Both the position numbers and the translations under genes were made by a program. Below are positions 23,363 through 35,357 of a stretch of DNA of 64,000 nt, one piece after another (position 1 is the first letter of the stretch; every line of letters starts with the position of its first letter). The notes under the pieces were generated by a model. The model made no database searches, was not told where the DNA came from, and saw nothing but the letters and a program-made list of their open reading frames with translations. The stretch comes from Prototheca cutis (Eukaryota; Chlorophyta; Trebouxiophyceae; Chlorellales; Chlorellaceae), in NCBI GenBank assembly GCA_002897115.2, contig BCIH01000015.1:175827-239826 (forward strand). The letters are read 5' to 3'.

Positions 23363-25437
23363 CTATTGGAAAACTTGTGTTGGCGTGGCAGCATGGAGGT
23401 AGACCAGCGTCTGCCTTGTCAGCTGCTCCAGCGCCTCGTACACCTGCACGACACATTGTGGTTGGTGTGGGCTTGAGAGGAGCATACCAAACAAGAAAAC
23501 AGTGACAAACAGCCAAAGAAAACAAAAATTAAACCAAAAACCCCGACAATCAAAGCCTTGGCCCACCTCGGTGATCCCCGGCACGTCGAGCTCCCCAGGC
23601 TCGCGCGCGGCCCGAGTCAGCTTGCCCAGCTCCGTCGTCAGCGAAGAAAGCGCAGCATTGTTTCCTGCCAGCACTTCCGCCCTGGCCTCGGGGCCCGCGG
23701 CGTCAAGGGCCTGCAGCCGGCCCTGCAGCACCTCAGCCACGGTGGGGGTGTGGCGGAGAGCCCAGGCCAGCACCACCACCAGGAGCACGACACTTGCAGC
23801 TGTGAAAATGTATGTGACAGACTTGCGTACAAACATCGGGTTGCGCTTGGCCATTGCTGTAATTTTTTGGATTGTTGGATTTGCGTGGGGTGAGTGATGG
23901 TGCGTGGTCGGGCCCGGGCACATTTTGAAGGAGGGAAGGGCACGTATCGCAAATTGAGTGCCCCTTTCCTTTCTTCCATCCCGGCCAAGGCAACCACCTT
24001 TTTCTCACCTTGCACTGCTGGGGGTTGCGTGGTGTGCAGGGCCTCGGGTGGGGGTGGGGCCTTTGTAATGATCTCTGGTGGTGGAGCCGTCGCCGCTGTG
24101 GCCACCTCTGCTGGTGGAACTGCCGCCGCCGTCGTGGTCGCTGCGACAGCGACGGCGCCCAGTGTCGCCAATGTGCTGACCTCGCCGCTGTCCTCTACCC
24201 CCAGCCCGCCGTCCTTCCCTCCAATCCCAGGTGAACCCTCCTGGCAGAGCGAGTTCATGGGGCTGATGACGCCCTCCTCGGACTCGGCGCTGGGCGGCGA
24301 GGGTGGACCGGGGTCAAACCCGGCGGGCAGCTCGCGGCTCAGACGGATGGACGCGGCGGTAGGCGTCGCGACCCCCGACCCCAGGACACTGCCCTGCAGC
24401 GGGCCCCCCCTGGGGCTTGCGGCTCCTCTCCTGGGCGTGGCAGCCCCCGATACTGCGGCGCTGCGCTGCAGCGGGCCATCCCCCGGCGACCCGATGCCGA
24501 TCCACCGGGGGTTCGGCCCCGCGCCGTCCCGGTGTCCCGGGGAAGCCGTTCTCTCCGCGGCGGCTTGAAGCGCGCCGGTGTCCGCGGCCAGCGAGGGGAA
24601 CAGCTTGGCCGTAGGCTGTGGCTCCATGCCCATCGTGGCAAAATCTGGGTGCGCAACGGCGGCTGCGGCGCCCATGGGGCCCCCGCCGGGCCGGGGCGAT
24701 CCCGGTGGCAGGTGCAGGCCGTACCTCTCCTGCTCTTCGTCTTCTTCCTCGACCGGCGGCTCCGGGGTCATGACCCGCGAAGCCACTTTGGAACCAGCGT
24801 CCTCGGGGTAGACTGCCGCACCGTGCACCGACGTCGCGGGGCGCATGACCGCGGGCAGAAGGTGCCCCTGCTCGGCCGGTCGCCACGAGCTGGCCAGCGG
24901 CGGCGGCGAAGACGATCGCATCATCGGCGAGCTCGCGCGGGGCGAGCCCAGCGGGGACAGGTGCGGGTTGTCAGACAGGCTGCGGGCCAGGGGACCCTGG
25001 CCCAGAGGAGCCGGCTGGCCACCTGGGCTCCGCTGCTGCATCGCCGCAGCCGCCAGCGGCGAGTAGGAAGCGTCCACCTGTGGGGCCTGGTGACCCCACG
25101 GAGACGACAGCGGACCTGAGAATGAAGAGAGGAGAGTTGGCTGCTTTCGTGAGTGAATACACCGCTGCGAAAGCCTCTTGCTTTCAGGACAAGCCCACTT
25201 TTCTTTACTCCAAGCCCACTTTATTCCGAGCCAACAGCATTGCAAGAGGGTTTACTGGGTGTCGGTGTCCACATTCCCAGAAGCATGAAGCCCTCGGGGC
25301 GGGCGGGCGTGTGCTCTGGGCGTGGCTCACCAGGGTGCCCGCCCTTTTCATGCAAATCGTCCGCCAAAAATAAACGCGAACGGACCTTGTGGCTGGTGCC
25401 AGGCGGAAAAGGATCGGGGGTCGTCCCGGTACGCCAT
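23363..25437 (-). CDS. Single-pass membrane protein with long Pro/Ala/Ser-rich N-terminal domain
   Basis: Not recognised. Four exons on the minus strand: 25437-25386, 25115-24009, 23856-23567, 23443-23363, total 509 residues with matching phases. Residues 18-386 are low-complexity (Pro/Ala/Ser/Gly, with an acidic VEEEDEEQE patch near residue 125). A basic stretch (AKRNPMFVRKS) precedes one TM helix (about 398-416). The remaining 90 residues are amphipathic helices that may form a coiled coil (LQGRLQALDAAG, LTTELGKLTRAAREPGEL). The positive residues before the helix suggest the long N-terminus is cytosolic. It could be an organellar or ER tail-exposed tether; no enzyme signature is visible. 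Confidence 0.6.
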
Positions 25438-25729
25438 GGTTGCCCACGTGGAGGACCCTCGTTCTCCAAGTCGGCTCGCCGAGCCCGTGCAGTCAAGGAT
25501 GAGCTGTTTTTTAATGTTGTGATGGATCGATGCTGCTCGATGTGAGGAGATGTTCTGGCTTAACCCATGGTCGTCGCGACGTCACCCCCAAAGAAATGTC
25601 GCCCAGGGAGCTTTGGGAGCGGTGTCGTGGCGTCCTCATGGGCTGCGCCTGAGCATAGAACGAGAAATCACAGCCCGTAGCTTCCTGCCCCGCTGTTCCT
25701 GCACTACTCTCGGCCGCTCCATCCCAGGC

Positions 25730-26658
25730 ATGGCGGATGCTCGGGACCCAAAATTCCACTTTATAGCCAACAATCTTGTCGACATGGACGTGCTGGATAA
25801 GCTGGGCCTCACGACCTTCGAGTTCCATCCGGAAGGTGGGCGCGGGCTGGCAAGGGTTGGGACGTGGGGCCTAGGTTCGTCCCCTCTGGCTCCGCCAGAG
25901 CTGACCGTGCCTTTTCTTTGCATATTTTGCAGTGCGGAGGACTCTGGACACGACGCCTCGGAGCTCGATAGTGGAAGACGGGAAGCGAGTTGTCATCGCC
26001 GTCTGCCCCCGGGTGTACTGGAAGAAGCAGGTCAACTACGTGGCCAAGTTCCTGGTCCGGTCCACCCGGGACAAGGTGATTTTGCTGTACGTGACGGGGT
26101 CCAAGGACAAGGACGAGTCCATGCCGGCCCTGCTTCAGGCAGCCAAGGCCATGGTGCAGGCCAAGACCCCTCTCTCTGAGGACCGGGTACTGATAGAGAC
26201 CGTCCCCGCGGGCAAGCACTCGGTGCACACCACCATCGCCAATTTCTGCAAGGAGCACGAGGCAAGCATACTTGTCCTGGGATCCAAGAAACCAGAGCAC
26301 CACACAGGGTAAGTGTTCATTTGTGTGGTGTGTGTTTGGGGTTGGGGGGGGGGCCGGNCCACAGACGGGTGGGGTGTGCCACTGAGAGGCCAGCACGCAG
26401 CCAGCCAACCAGCCCGCTGGCATGTTGCTTTTTTGTTCGGAATTTGCTTGTTGCACGTGTCACGGTTGTTTGGAAGATGAGCAGCCGGCATTTCGAGGTG
26501 CGGGACTTTCCCAACTCCTGACCTTGGCACTTGGTCTTGCCACCTGCAGGCTGTTCCACTTCCGGAGGCACGGGCACGTGGAGGAGCACTGCCGGCAAGC
26601 ACTGGTCACCACACGAGTTGTGCACGTAGCCCCACCGGCTCACGCCATCGAAGCTTAG
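25730..26658 (+). CDS. Universal-stress-protein-like protein
   Basis: Three exons, 25730-25835, 25933-26308, 26550-26658, encode 196 residues. The central part (about residues 45-195) has the Rossmann-like pattern of UspA domains: RVVIAVCPRVYWKKQVNYV (beta1-alpha1), KVILLYVTG (beta2), then EHEASILVLGSKKP (beta4). The C-terminal ATP-binding glycines (G-2X-G-9X-G/S) typical of nucleotide-binding USPs are not obvious; the segment after the last intron has HGHVEEHCRQAL..TRVVHV instead. Probably a soluble stress or regulatory protein. Divergent from the upstream minus-strand gene, 292 bp apart. Confidence 0.6.
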
Positions 26659-27160
26659 TCGTAGGTTCCGTTAGCTTATCAATGCTGACTGCTTCGAACC
26701 GTGCGGGGTTTGTAGTTCCCATGCGAATGATCTCGCTGGCCGTCCAGCAAGGTGCCAGTGCCTTGAACCTATCCAATTGGAGTGACACGACGATTCCTGG
26801 GACCAGAATGTCCCAAGACATGGCAGGCAGGCACAATGCAAGCCCCCCTTCTGTTATGCTCCCTTGACATCAACTTGGTGACCTGTGCCTTTGCCCCATT
26901 TTCCTTTCCGTTCTGCACGATGACATTTGATGTCCCCCTTGCTCGTTGCCTGTTGCTGTTCAAGTTGGCTGAAACACACTGCGATATTCAGAGGCCGTTG
27001 ATGACGATGTTCTGAGGGGGTTGGAGCGTCGTGGCATCCGCTGCCCGCACCTTGTGTCCCACCACAACCCACCACCACCAGATTTTTGACTGGGTAAATA
27101 ACATGGAAGCTATCTAACGCTATCTGCCTCTGTTTACACCGCGGCGGCAGCTGCCATCGC
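26659..27160. other. Convergent 3' intergenic region, no gene seen
   Basis: Lies between the USP-like gene (+) and RPL6 (-). AT-richer than its neighbours; no supported ORF or RNA gene. Confidence 0.45.
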
Positions 27161-28264
27161 TCAGAACTTCATCAGGTGGGGCCGGTCGCCTGCGCGCAGC
27201 GTGAAGCGGGTTGCCAGGTATCCCTTGAGGTCATCGGACAGGGCTTTGGTGATGGCAGCGTCGACGGCCTTCTGGTTGGCGATGTACTCGGCAGGGAGGG
27301 TCTTCTTGGCGGGGGTGTCGTCGAAGAAGGCGGCCTCGGTCTTGGTGCGCTTGGTGCGCTTGGTGCCAGTCGCAAAGTACGCATCCGTGAATGCGGTGGT
27401 GTCGACGGCGCTCACGTCCACCTTGGTGGAGGTGGCGATGACGTAGGCCTGGTTCACGCGGCGCAGCGGCACGCCGTTGACCTTGAAGGGACCAGATACG
27501 AGCAGCAGGCCAGAGGGGAGCTGACCCAGGAACACCACGCGCTTGCCCCTGAACCGGCCGGCCAGCATGATCAGCACGGTGCCGGGGGTGATGGAGGCGC
27601 GCAGGCGGGCCGCGGAGCGAGTGAAGTGCCGCGTCAGGGGCTTCTTCACATCGTCGGCGGGGTAGAAGCGGGGGGCCTTGGCGGGAGCCTCGGCGGCCTT
27701 CTCAGCCTTGGCAAAAGTGGGGAACTTGCCGCCGTTCTTCTTCTTGATGGCCCACAGACCACTGCAGGGGAAATTGTGTGTTGGGGGGAGGGAAGTCAGC
27801 GACCAGGCCGCACCCGCAGAGAATGGCGGTCATCACGCGCCAGAAGGGGGAGAGACCCACCCACCCCCACCACCCCTGCAACCCAGGGACCACCGCATCC
27901 GCTCGGCACGGGTGCCCTGTTTCCCTCGCTCCACCCCGCATTCTCTACGCAAGTATATCGCATCCTCCAGCTCATTGCCGCCTCACATCCCAGCACACCG
28001 CGGGCACCCCAGGGCCCGGCGGCAATCGGGTGCTGGCCATGCCGACTGCCACGCCCCAGGCTGGTCGACGGAAGCACCGTGCCGCTCGCCGGGCCCCACC
28101 AGCAATGCATGATGCATTCCAAACTGCGCCACGGATACCTCCGCGTGCGAGCACCCTGGCCCCGCACCCCGTCCCTCTGCCCCTCGCAGGCCCGGCGCTC
28201 ACCGCTTCTTGTAGGACTTGACGCGGCCCAAGCCGCCCGCAGGCGCAGCTGCCTCCTTCGCCAT
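27161..28264 (-). CDS. RPL6: 60S ribosomal protein L6 (eL6)
   Basis: Component of the cytosolic large ribosomal subunit. Two exons on the minus strand, 28264-28203 and 27761-27161, give 220 residues. Landmarks: an N-terminal Lys/Ala-rich tail, FYPADDVKKP, the KOW-like core SITPGTVLIMLAGRFRGKRV then VFLGQLPSGLLLVSGPFKVN, and PLRRVNQAYVIATSTKVD. The C-terminus is YLATRFTLRAGDRPHLMKF. A long 441-bp intron after codon 20 is common for ribosomal protein genes and may hold regulatory sequence. The upstream region is shared with the divergent glucanotransferase gene. Confidence 0.95.
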
Positions 28265-28771
28265 CTCACTATGTATCACACCACCAGTTCTGGGTGGAGA
28301 AAGAGGCAGCTGCTGGTCGGACAGGGTGGTTTCTGGGGAGGGGTCGGCCAGGGCGGCCGATGTGAGTGCTCGCTTGGCGCCCTTTCTTTTTTGTGCCCAA
28401 CACAATTTTTCGCATGGGCCCCACCCAGCCCTCGGGGTGGAAGACCTGGGTGGACCACAACCCGACCAAAAGCGATCAGTTCTCATGTGTTGGTCTAGAT
28501 TAACAGTATTTTAAGTTTACAATCGAGAACTGGTTGGAAGGTGGGCGTCGGATTGTGCGCTTGCTTGCTTTGGGGAGCGCGAGTCGGGTGGGCTTGTGAC
28601 AGGTCTTGTGGACGGAACCCACCCGAGATCCACTTGCCTTTCCTCACATACATCTCTTCAGAGCACAAGATCGGATAGCATATTTGTACTTGCGGTGGTT
28701 GAAACAGACCACTGATCGCACTGGCGGGCGTGGTCCTCTCTGCGGGGCATCGTCTGCCTGCCTGCCAAGCC
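28265..28771. promoter_or_regulatory. Divergent promoter region RPL6 / DPE1
   Basis: 507 bp between the two start codons. No ORF with support. It must hold both promoters; I cannot name core elements. Confidence 0.4.
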
Positions 28772-29516
28772 ATGCAGCGGGCTGCGACCCCAGCGTCGCA
28801 GCTTGCCTGGCCAGGCCTGCGTCCCTCTCGCCCCGCGAGCAGGCACCGGGGGGCTTGCTTGCGCAGCTCACCCCGTGTCAGAATGCACGTGGTGAAAGCG
28901 TTTGACGGCAGTACGACCGGCCAGGAGGCCACCTCCTCCCCCGTCCACCCAGACACCCTCACTGCCTTTGCGGTCGGAGAGCAGCTTCCAAAGGCCTATG
29001 GCAACCCTCCACCTGCGCCGCCCAAGCACCGCAGGTCGGGCATCATCCTGCACCCGACCTCCTTGCCTGGACCCTATGGTTGCGGCGAAATCGGCGAGCA
29101 GGCTCTCCGCTTTGTGGACTGGCTCGCCGAGTCCGGTCAACAGATCTGGCAGGTACTGTGCGTTGATTTTTGCCTGAATTTTGTTTCAAGGGAAGAAGTG
29201 GCAAAGAGGTGGGGATCTGATCTCAAATCCGAGTACTTGACATGCTTTCCACCATCTTGTACCCAAGCCAACTCGCACGCCACCCGTCGCAGCTGCTGCC
29301 GCTGTGTCCTCCGGAGACAGAGTACTGGTCGCCGTACTCGGGCCTGGATGCTCTTTGTGGTAATCCACTCCTCATCCCACTGGATGGGCTTGTCATGCTT
29401 GGCCTGCTCGAACCCATGGATCTCCCTGACACTTTCGCGGATGGCCCCGCCGGTGCGTTGGGGAATGGGGGTTGGGGGGGCTTTCTTTTGTCCATTGTAC
29501 TACAATAATAATATAC

Positions 29517-29547
<31 letters not shown>

Positions 29548-30587
29548 AAAAAAACAAAAAAAACAGACTTCCCTGCGGTGTACAAGATGAAGATGCCGCT
29601 GCTGGAAAGAGCGGCAAAGACGTTGCTGGACGACGAGGACACCTTTGCCGAGCTGCACACGTGAGGGGGCCAAGGAGTAGGAGTGTTTTCTGGGGCATTA
29701 TTTATGGGTGAGCTGGTTGGTTGATTGGTTGATATATGGAAAGGGGTTTGTACAGGGTCATTGTGGCAAGAATAACAATAACAATACAGTGCCCAACCCC
29801 CCGGTCCCCCCCCCCAAAAAAGGGAGATGGCGGAGTTCAAGGCGGGGAATGTGTGGGTGGAGCAGTCGGCGTTGTTCAGTGCCCTGACAGAGGAGCCCAG
29901 CCTCGCAGGCAAGCCGTGGTGGGAGTGGCCGGCCGAGGTCAGGGACCGTGACCCGGCAGCGCTGGCCGCCGCCCGTGAGCGCCACACGCACCGTATCGCC
30001 ATCTTCATCGCCATTCAATACCTGTTTGACCGATTCTGGAAAGCCGTCAAGGTATTTGTGTGGGATTTGGGGCATCTGATTTGCGTTGGGGGTGCAGATG
30101 GGTGGGGTTAGGAGGGCGTTTGAGGCCACCGTTCAGACGACAGCAGTTGACACTAAAATAAGGCAAAATCCCTGTTCCCAACCAGAGTTTCCTGCATATG
30201 GAAACACCCCCTGCCTTGTTCTAAAAACGCAGAAAACAACCACCACTGCTGCAGGCCTATGCCAACAGCAAGGGTGTGATTCTGATCGGTGACATGCCCA
30301 TCTATGTTGGCGGGCAGTCGGCCGACGTGTGGGCCAACCGGGGTCTCTTTGCGCTGGGCGAGACGGGAGCTCCCGAAGAGGTGTCTGGCGTCCCCCCCGA
30401 CGCCTTTTCCGATTCCGGGCAGCTGTGGGGCAGCCCCCTCTACGACTGGCAGGTGCGTTGAAGTGCTGGGTGCTCGTTGGGTGGGGGATTGAAGGGGGGT
30501 TGACATAGGTGCACATGTGGGTCTGGCTATTGTACATGAACATTCCTTCTCTTACGAATTCATCCTTCCCCTTTCAGCATCCACTCA

Positions 30588-30628
<41 letters not shown>

Positions 30629-32215
30629 ACCCACGAAAAACGGTATTTGGCAGGCTCAGGAGGCCGACGGGTTCAAGTGGTGGATCCAGCGCTTCCAGCG
30701 CAGTCTGCAACTCTATGATGAGACACGGGTGGACCATTTCCGTGCCTTTGCAGGCTACTGGGCGGTGCCCGCTGATCACAAGACTGGTGCGCCTGGTGTT
30801 GGTCTGCAGATGCCATTGTATTTAAGATCTGTGAATTGACAATGGTGGTGCATGCAGCACTGAATCCATTGACTGACCTTACAGCCCTCCATGATCTCCC
30901 ATGCAGCCATGAATGGCGTGTGGAGAAAGGGTCCCGGGGCCAAACTGTTTGAGGCCCTGGAACGGGCGCTGGGCCACGTCCCCATCCTGGCCGAAGATCT
31001 TGGTGTCATCACTCCAGACGTCACGGCGCTCAGGTGGGCTTTAGAATTTTGTTCCGATGAAGTACTTTTTGCGCCCACCCACCATGGATATTCTGGAACC
31101 CCCCCCCCCATACGCACACCGACCAATTCATCCACCCACTGACCCACCCGCTCATCCCCCGCCAAGCACAAACACAGGGAGGCGATTGGAGCGCCTGGGA
31201 TGATTGTGCTTCAGTTTGCGTGGGGCGGTGGACCCACCAACACCCACCTGCCCCACAACATTTACGAAAACTCCTTTGTCTACCCAGGTCTGATCTGGCT
31301 GGCTGGTCAGGGTGCCGCAGGGAGGGGCGTGTCGTGCATGTGTCGACATGTGGGGCATGTGCCCTCCCACCCCCCCCCCCCCCCCCCCTCCCTGACCCAG
31401 TCCCCCCCCCCCCCCCCCCCCCCAAAAAAAACCAAAAAAAACATTGAGTCATGCTTGACACACACATATTCTCCCTTTCCTTACCCCAACCAGGCACCCA
31501 TGACAACCAGACGACACTGGGGTGGCTGAAGCAGGGCTGCCAGGCGGCCGAAGCGGATCTCATCAACGCCTACATCGGACAAGGGGCAACCGAGGACCTG
31601 GGATGGGCGTTCATCCATGAAGCTTCAAAGTCTCCGGCCCGCACCGTCGTGTTTGCCATGCAGGTAGGGTGTGAGTTTGTATGGATGGGTGGGTTCTCAC
31701 TTTCGAATACAACCACTCAAAATCCCCCCCCCACACACACACACAAAAATAATTTGCTGCTGCAGGATGTGATGCGGCTGGACGATGCTGCACGCATGAA
31801 CACGCCCGGCAAGGCCGCCGGCAACTGGGCCTGGCGTCTGGAGGGCGAAGACATCTGGGACTCGCTGTCTCGTGAATCCGCAGACCTGCTGGGTTATGCT
31901 GCCATGTGAGTTGGAGATTAGAATGAGAGGGTCATTGGCGGGGTTCTAGGTTGTTCTTGGACAGCAGGATTGCCCTGAGAATTGCAATGCTGACCAGATC
32001 GCTTTGCCTAGTGCTCCCTATCGGATCATCCAACCCACCTCTCTTCTCATGCTTGCAGGTATGACCGGCTGTCGGAGACACAAAAGGCCGCGCTGAAGAA
32101 GCAGAAAGAGGAGGAGAAAGAGGCAGTAGAGGGCGAGGCAGCCGCCGCTGGGGAGGATCCTGAAAGGAACTCTGGGACACCGGGCCCCCCGGGCGACGCT
32201 CCGGCGATTTCTTGA
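28772..32215 (+). CDS. DPE1: 4-alpha-glucanotransferase (disproportionating enzyme, GH77)
   Basis: Transfers malto-oligosaccharide segments between alpha-1,4-glucans during starch breakdown, probably in the plastid. Eleven exons: 28772-29152, 29293-29452, 29567-29660, 29823-30051, 30255-30452, 30654-30786, 30907-31033, 31178-31287, 31494-31663, 31766-31905, 32059-32215, giving 632 residues. The first roughly 60 residues are Arg/Ser/Ala-rich, like a transit peptide. GH77 motifs in order: GIILHPTSLPGPYGCGEIG, SPYSGLDALCGN, GDMPIYV, RVDHFRAF (nucleophile Asp), PILAEDLGV (acid/base Glu), THDNQTT. The C-terminus has an extra Glu/Lys/Pro-rich tail of about 40 residues. Three introns end in C-run/A-run tracts directly at the acceptor. 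Confidence 0.93.
29516..29566. repeat. C-run/A-run tract at a DPE1 splice acceptor
   Basis: About 22 C followed by about 17 A, one C, further A, then CAG at the acceptor of exon 3. There is no ordinary polypyrimidine tract between the A run and the AG. Confidence 0.9.
30589..30628. repeat. 40-nt poly-C tract in a DPE1 intron
   Basis: Near-perfect homopolymer of C about 25 nt upstream of the exon 6 acceptor. It is G-rich on the other strand, so a quadruplex/i-motif candidate. Confidence 0.9.
31370..31441. repeat. C-run/A-run tracts in a DPE1 intron
   Basis: Two long C runs separated by TCCCTGACCCAGT, the second followed by A7, CC and A8. Same C-then-A plan as the tracts near 29.5 and 29.8 kb. 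Confidence 0.85.
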
Positions 32216-32654
32216 TCCAGGCATTTCTTTCTTTCACCCCCGTTGCGTCACCGCACCCTCTGCTGTACAGCATCCAGCCGGCCTTGTTGCAGAGGCACTT
32301 GATTCTTGGGCCACCGACATGCACTCGCTGCATGCAGTCTAGGCAATTTGACCATGGCCCGAGTTTGAGGACCACACACCCTGGCGGCACCTTGGCCTTT
32401 GTACTGTGAAATTTCTTCATTGTGCGACGCCTTTTTGGAAAAGGATGTATAACAACCAAGTACATTTCTACACACACAGATTCACCCAACATTCAATCGA
32501 TTCTGCACTTCTCGTGTCACCATTTCACTTGGTGCACAGATGAACCTTGGCAGCCCAAGCTTCTTGTTACAGGCAGGCACTCAGCGGCAGCAAAAAGCTA
32601 CACGTGTCACCGCCACGCTATCCCCGCATGTTCAGGTCCCCAGCACGGCTGTGT
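32216..32654. other. Convergent 3' intergenic region, no gene seen
   Basis: Between DPE1 (+) and the next minus-strand gene. No supported ORF. Confidence 0.45.
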
Positions 32655-33537
32655 TCACCACTCGACACCGGCGGCCTCGGCGTAGTTGACATCGTCATCG
32701 GAGCTGTCATCGGCCGGGATGAGGCCCTTCTCGCGGAGGAAGGCAAAGCCCGCGTTGATGGCCTCATCGCGCATCTTCAGGGGGAACAGGCCCTTGTCGG
32801 CGTCGCCGGGGACGATGACCTTGATCACCTCCTCGGTCGTGGCGACGGTGTTGGCGCCGGAGAGGGGCTTGAGCACGGCCTCAATCCACTCCTGCACAGA
32901 CACACCCTTGGAGGCCTGGAGCTCCTTGGGCACGTGGGCAATGATCGCCAGCTGCTTGTCCCCGGCTGACAGGAACATCTTGCCTGCAGCAGGATGGCAG
33001 GGTCAAGATGCTTTGTATGTTGGCGTGTCTTGTAACTTGCACATTGGGTTTGTTGATTGATTGATTGATTAGCCATGTGACACAGCATCAATGTCGATGG
33101 CTCAAGGCCTTCAAGTCTGCCAAAATCCAAGATTCCAGTCCACCCAGCCAGGCCACCACCACCACCCTGAAAGCCAACCCACCGATGTCGCCGGCACCGC
33201 CCTTGCGCTCCTCGGCGCTCTCGTCCACGGGGACGTTGGCGCCCTCCAGGACAGCCTCCAGCAGCTCCATGTCGCCCTCGGGAGTGTCCACGGCCAGGTT
33301 GAAGAAGCAGACGCCACCCATGGCGGACACGCCGGCAAGGTCCACGCCCTTCTTGCCGCCCTCCTTCACCGCAGCCTGCGCATGCAAAAGGGGCATGATC
33401 GTCATCGCTCCACATGATGCGACGGGCCACGCGTGGCGCCGCGCGATCGCGCGTGCTCCCCCGACTGGGCACTTTCCCGGCCAGGACCCGAGCCCTCTCA
33501 TCCCGCCGCCCACCTTGACAGCCTTGTCGTTCGCCAT
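32655..33537 (-). CDS. Unrecognised 181-residue acidic soluble protein
   Basis: Three exons on the minus strand: 33537-33514, 33375-33183, 32983-32655, total 181 residues with matching phases. I do not recognise the family. The sequence is clean, non-repetitive and well conserved in character: a Lys-rich start (MANDKAVKAAVKEGGKKG), a beta-rich stretch (GGVCFFNLAVD), alternating helices (MELLEAVLEGANVPVDES; VQEWIEAVLKPL), KVIVPGD.DKGLFPLKMRDEAI, and an acidic tail with DDSSDDD. No signal peptide, TM segment or catalytic motif. It has the look of a conserved cytosolic or axonemal protein, but that is a guess. Confidence 0.7.
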
Positions 33538-34108
33538 TGCAGCAACGGGTTGTTTGATCCGATGGGAATTGATAGATGCAGAGGAGAAAGAGGGCACATG
33601 TGGGCGAGGGGAGGAGAGTTATCATGGGTCGGCATGCATTTTTGCTTCCCGCCGCAAAGGGGAGAGGGTGAGCAAATCCGCGAGGCCTGGGGTCTCCCGG
33701 CGGACGTTCTCAGTCCATCATCGCAAGCCAGAAAGAGCTCTGCTGAACGATAAAAATTCGGTATGAGTTTTGCAGCGCTCAGGGGAGCAGCTTATGAGTT
33801 TGTCACTGTTCTTGCTCGTAACCCCGGTTGGAGATGGGACAGTCCCTGGGGGAGAGACCCACACGCACACGCTGCCAGCCATGCATGTCTGCAAACGCCC
33901 AGACTGATTCCTCTTTGTGCTGTCGGTCACAGGCCTTGATACGTTGGGCTTTTGCAAGAAGGAATTCCCAACTGCATGTGCAAGCGGTCACTGCCCGCTA
34001 GACCTCTGCAAGGTACACCAAACAGGGTCTGCTTCGCACGGCCATCGGTGCCAGTACCTGGGCGAGCTGCCACACCTTGAACTCGGGGCTGGGCCTCTTT
34101 TTGCTGTC
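33538..34108. other. Intergenic, no gene seen
   Basis: Lies upstream of the 181-residue protein gene and downstream of the ARM-like gene; short frames only. It should contain the promoter of the former. Confidence 0.4.
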
Positions 34109-35219
34109 TCACAGCTTGAGCACCAGTTTTATGGGCTGACTCTGCTCTGCCGGGGCAGCCGAGCCATCCATGGGACTCGGGGCCTCGGCGTCCTCTGCCG
34201 CCGGCACATCGATGGCCTGCTCGGCATCCACGTCCTCTGCCTCTGGCGGTGTCTGCCCTGACACCTGGGTGTCCTCCCCTTGGATGCTGGTCGGCAGGCG
34301 NAGTGTTATCCGATGCCNGCCNGCCGCGTCGTCGCCGTCCTCCTCGATTACTTCTTCTGCTTCTGTGTGGCAGCAGAGGNGTGCGGAGGTTGCGTGCACG
34401 CAGACAGGGTGGCAGCCCAGCAACGGGTGGGTGCAGCCATTCCAGGCAAACCAAACTTTGCACGAGATGCAGCTTTTTTGTGCAGCGGATGGACATGGCA
34501 TCCCATAGACCAGTGTCTGCAATCCCATGCAGTTTTTCCCTGTGGACAAGGTGCAGTCACGTCCTCCCCCACCCGCAAAAAATACAATCTTCCGGCCTCA
34601 CCTGCGCCGAGCTCGTCACGCATGGCTAGCCCGCCGCCCAGGGCCAGACGCGCCATGCAGAGCAGGCAGCACAGCTCGGGGTCGGCGGTCTCCTTCGCCA
34701 TGGCCGTGAGCTCCGCGGCACACATGCTCGCGTCGCTCGGCAAAGGCATCGCGCGAGCCAGCGCCGGTGCGGCGCAGCGCACGAGGCCCAGCTCTCGGCA
34801 TGCCCGCGCCAGCCCGCCGGCCCGCGCGGCTACCGCGGCACGCGCCCAGCCCACCGCCGCGTGCAGCGGGCCATCCGCTGACACATCCACTGCGCACAGC
34901 GCCGCCAGCACGGCCCGCACGCCACACAGAACGGGGTCGTCGGCCGGCGCGGCGGCCGAGCACGCCAGCGAGGCCAGCGCGCCACACACCGCCGCTCCCA
35001 CGGCCGTGCAGGGCGAGGGGCCACGAGCTCGCGGTGCAGGCACCACTCCAGCAGCACCAGCGATGCGTCCCGGAACTGCACGTTGGGCGGGGGAGGAGCG
35101 AGAGGGGTACATGACCGAGTGGCATGCCGACTGCGGACCTGCATACTGTTCACGCCCATTGAACTTCCCTTCTCCCACTCCCAAGCACTAGAGTTGAACA
35201 CCTGTAAGATCTCTGACAT
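34109..35219 (-). CDS. Ala-rich helical-repeat protein with acidic tail; apparent 1-base frameshift
   Basis: Exons on the minus strand: 35219-35202 (MSEILQ), 35075-34602, 34362-34109. The exon 2 sequence starts in one frame (FRDASLVLLEWCLHREL) and continues in another (CGALASLACSAAAPADDP onward). The switch falls in or beside a C4 run near 35020-35030. Total length is 746 nt, and one extra base there makes it 747, so a missing C (assembly error or real mutation) is likely. The body is a series of Ala/Leu-rich paired helices like ARM/HEAT repeats. The third exon is acidic (EEVIEEDGDD, PPEAEDVDAEQ) and ends in IKLVLKL. Four N bases lie in exon 3 and beside it. Specific family not recognised. 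Confidence 0.55.
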
Positions 35220-35357
35220 CTCTCGGCTTCACATCCACGGATGGACATGCGCATGCGGAAATCTGAGCACAGGCGCACATACGAGGATGGAGATGCAGGG
35301 GGTGGGGCAGGGCAACCAAGGGTCTCCACACACCCCAACCCTCCCAAGACAGGTTCA

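Noticed and set aside
26680..26720. TTCGAA-containing stretch resembling a T-arm on the minus strand
   Set aside because: The flanking stems do not pair and no acceptor or anticodon arm can be built in colinear or permuted order.
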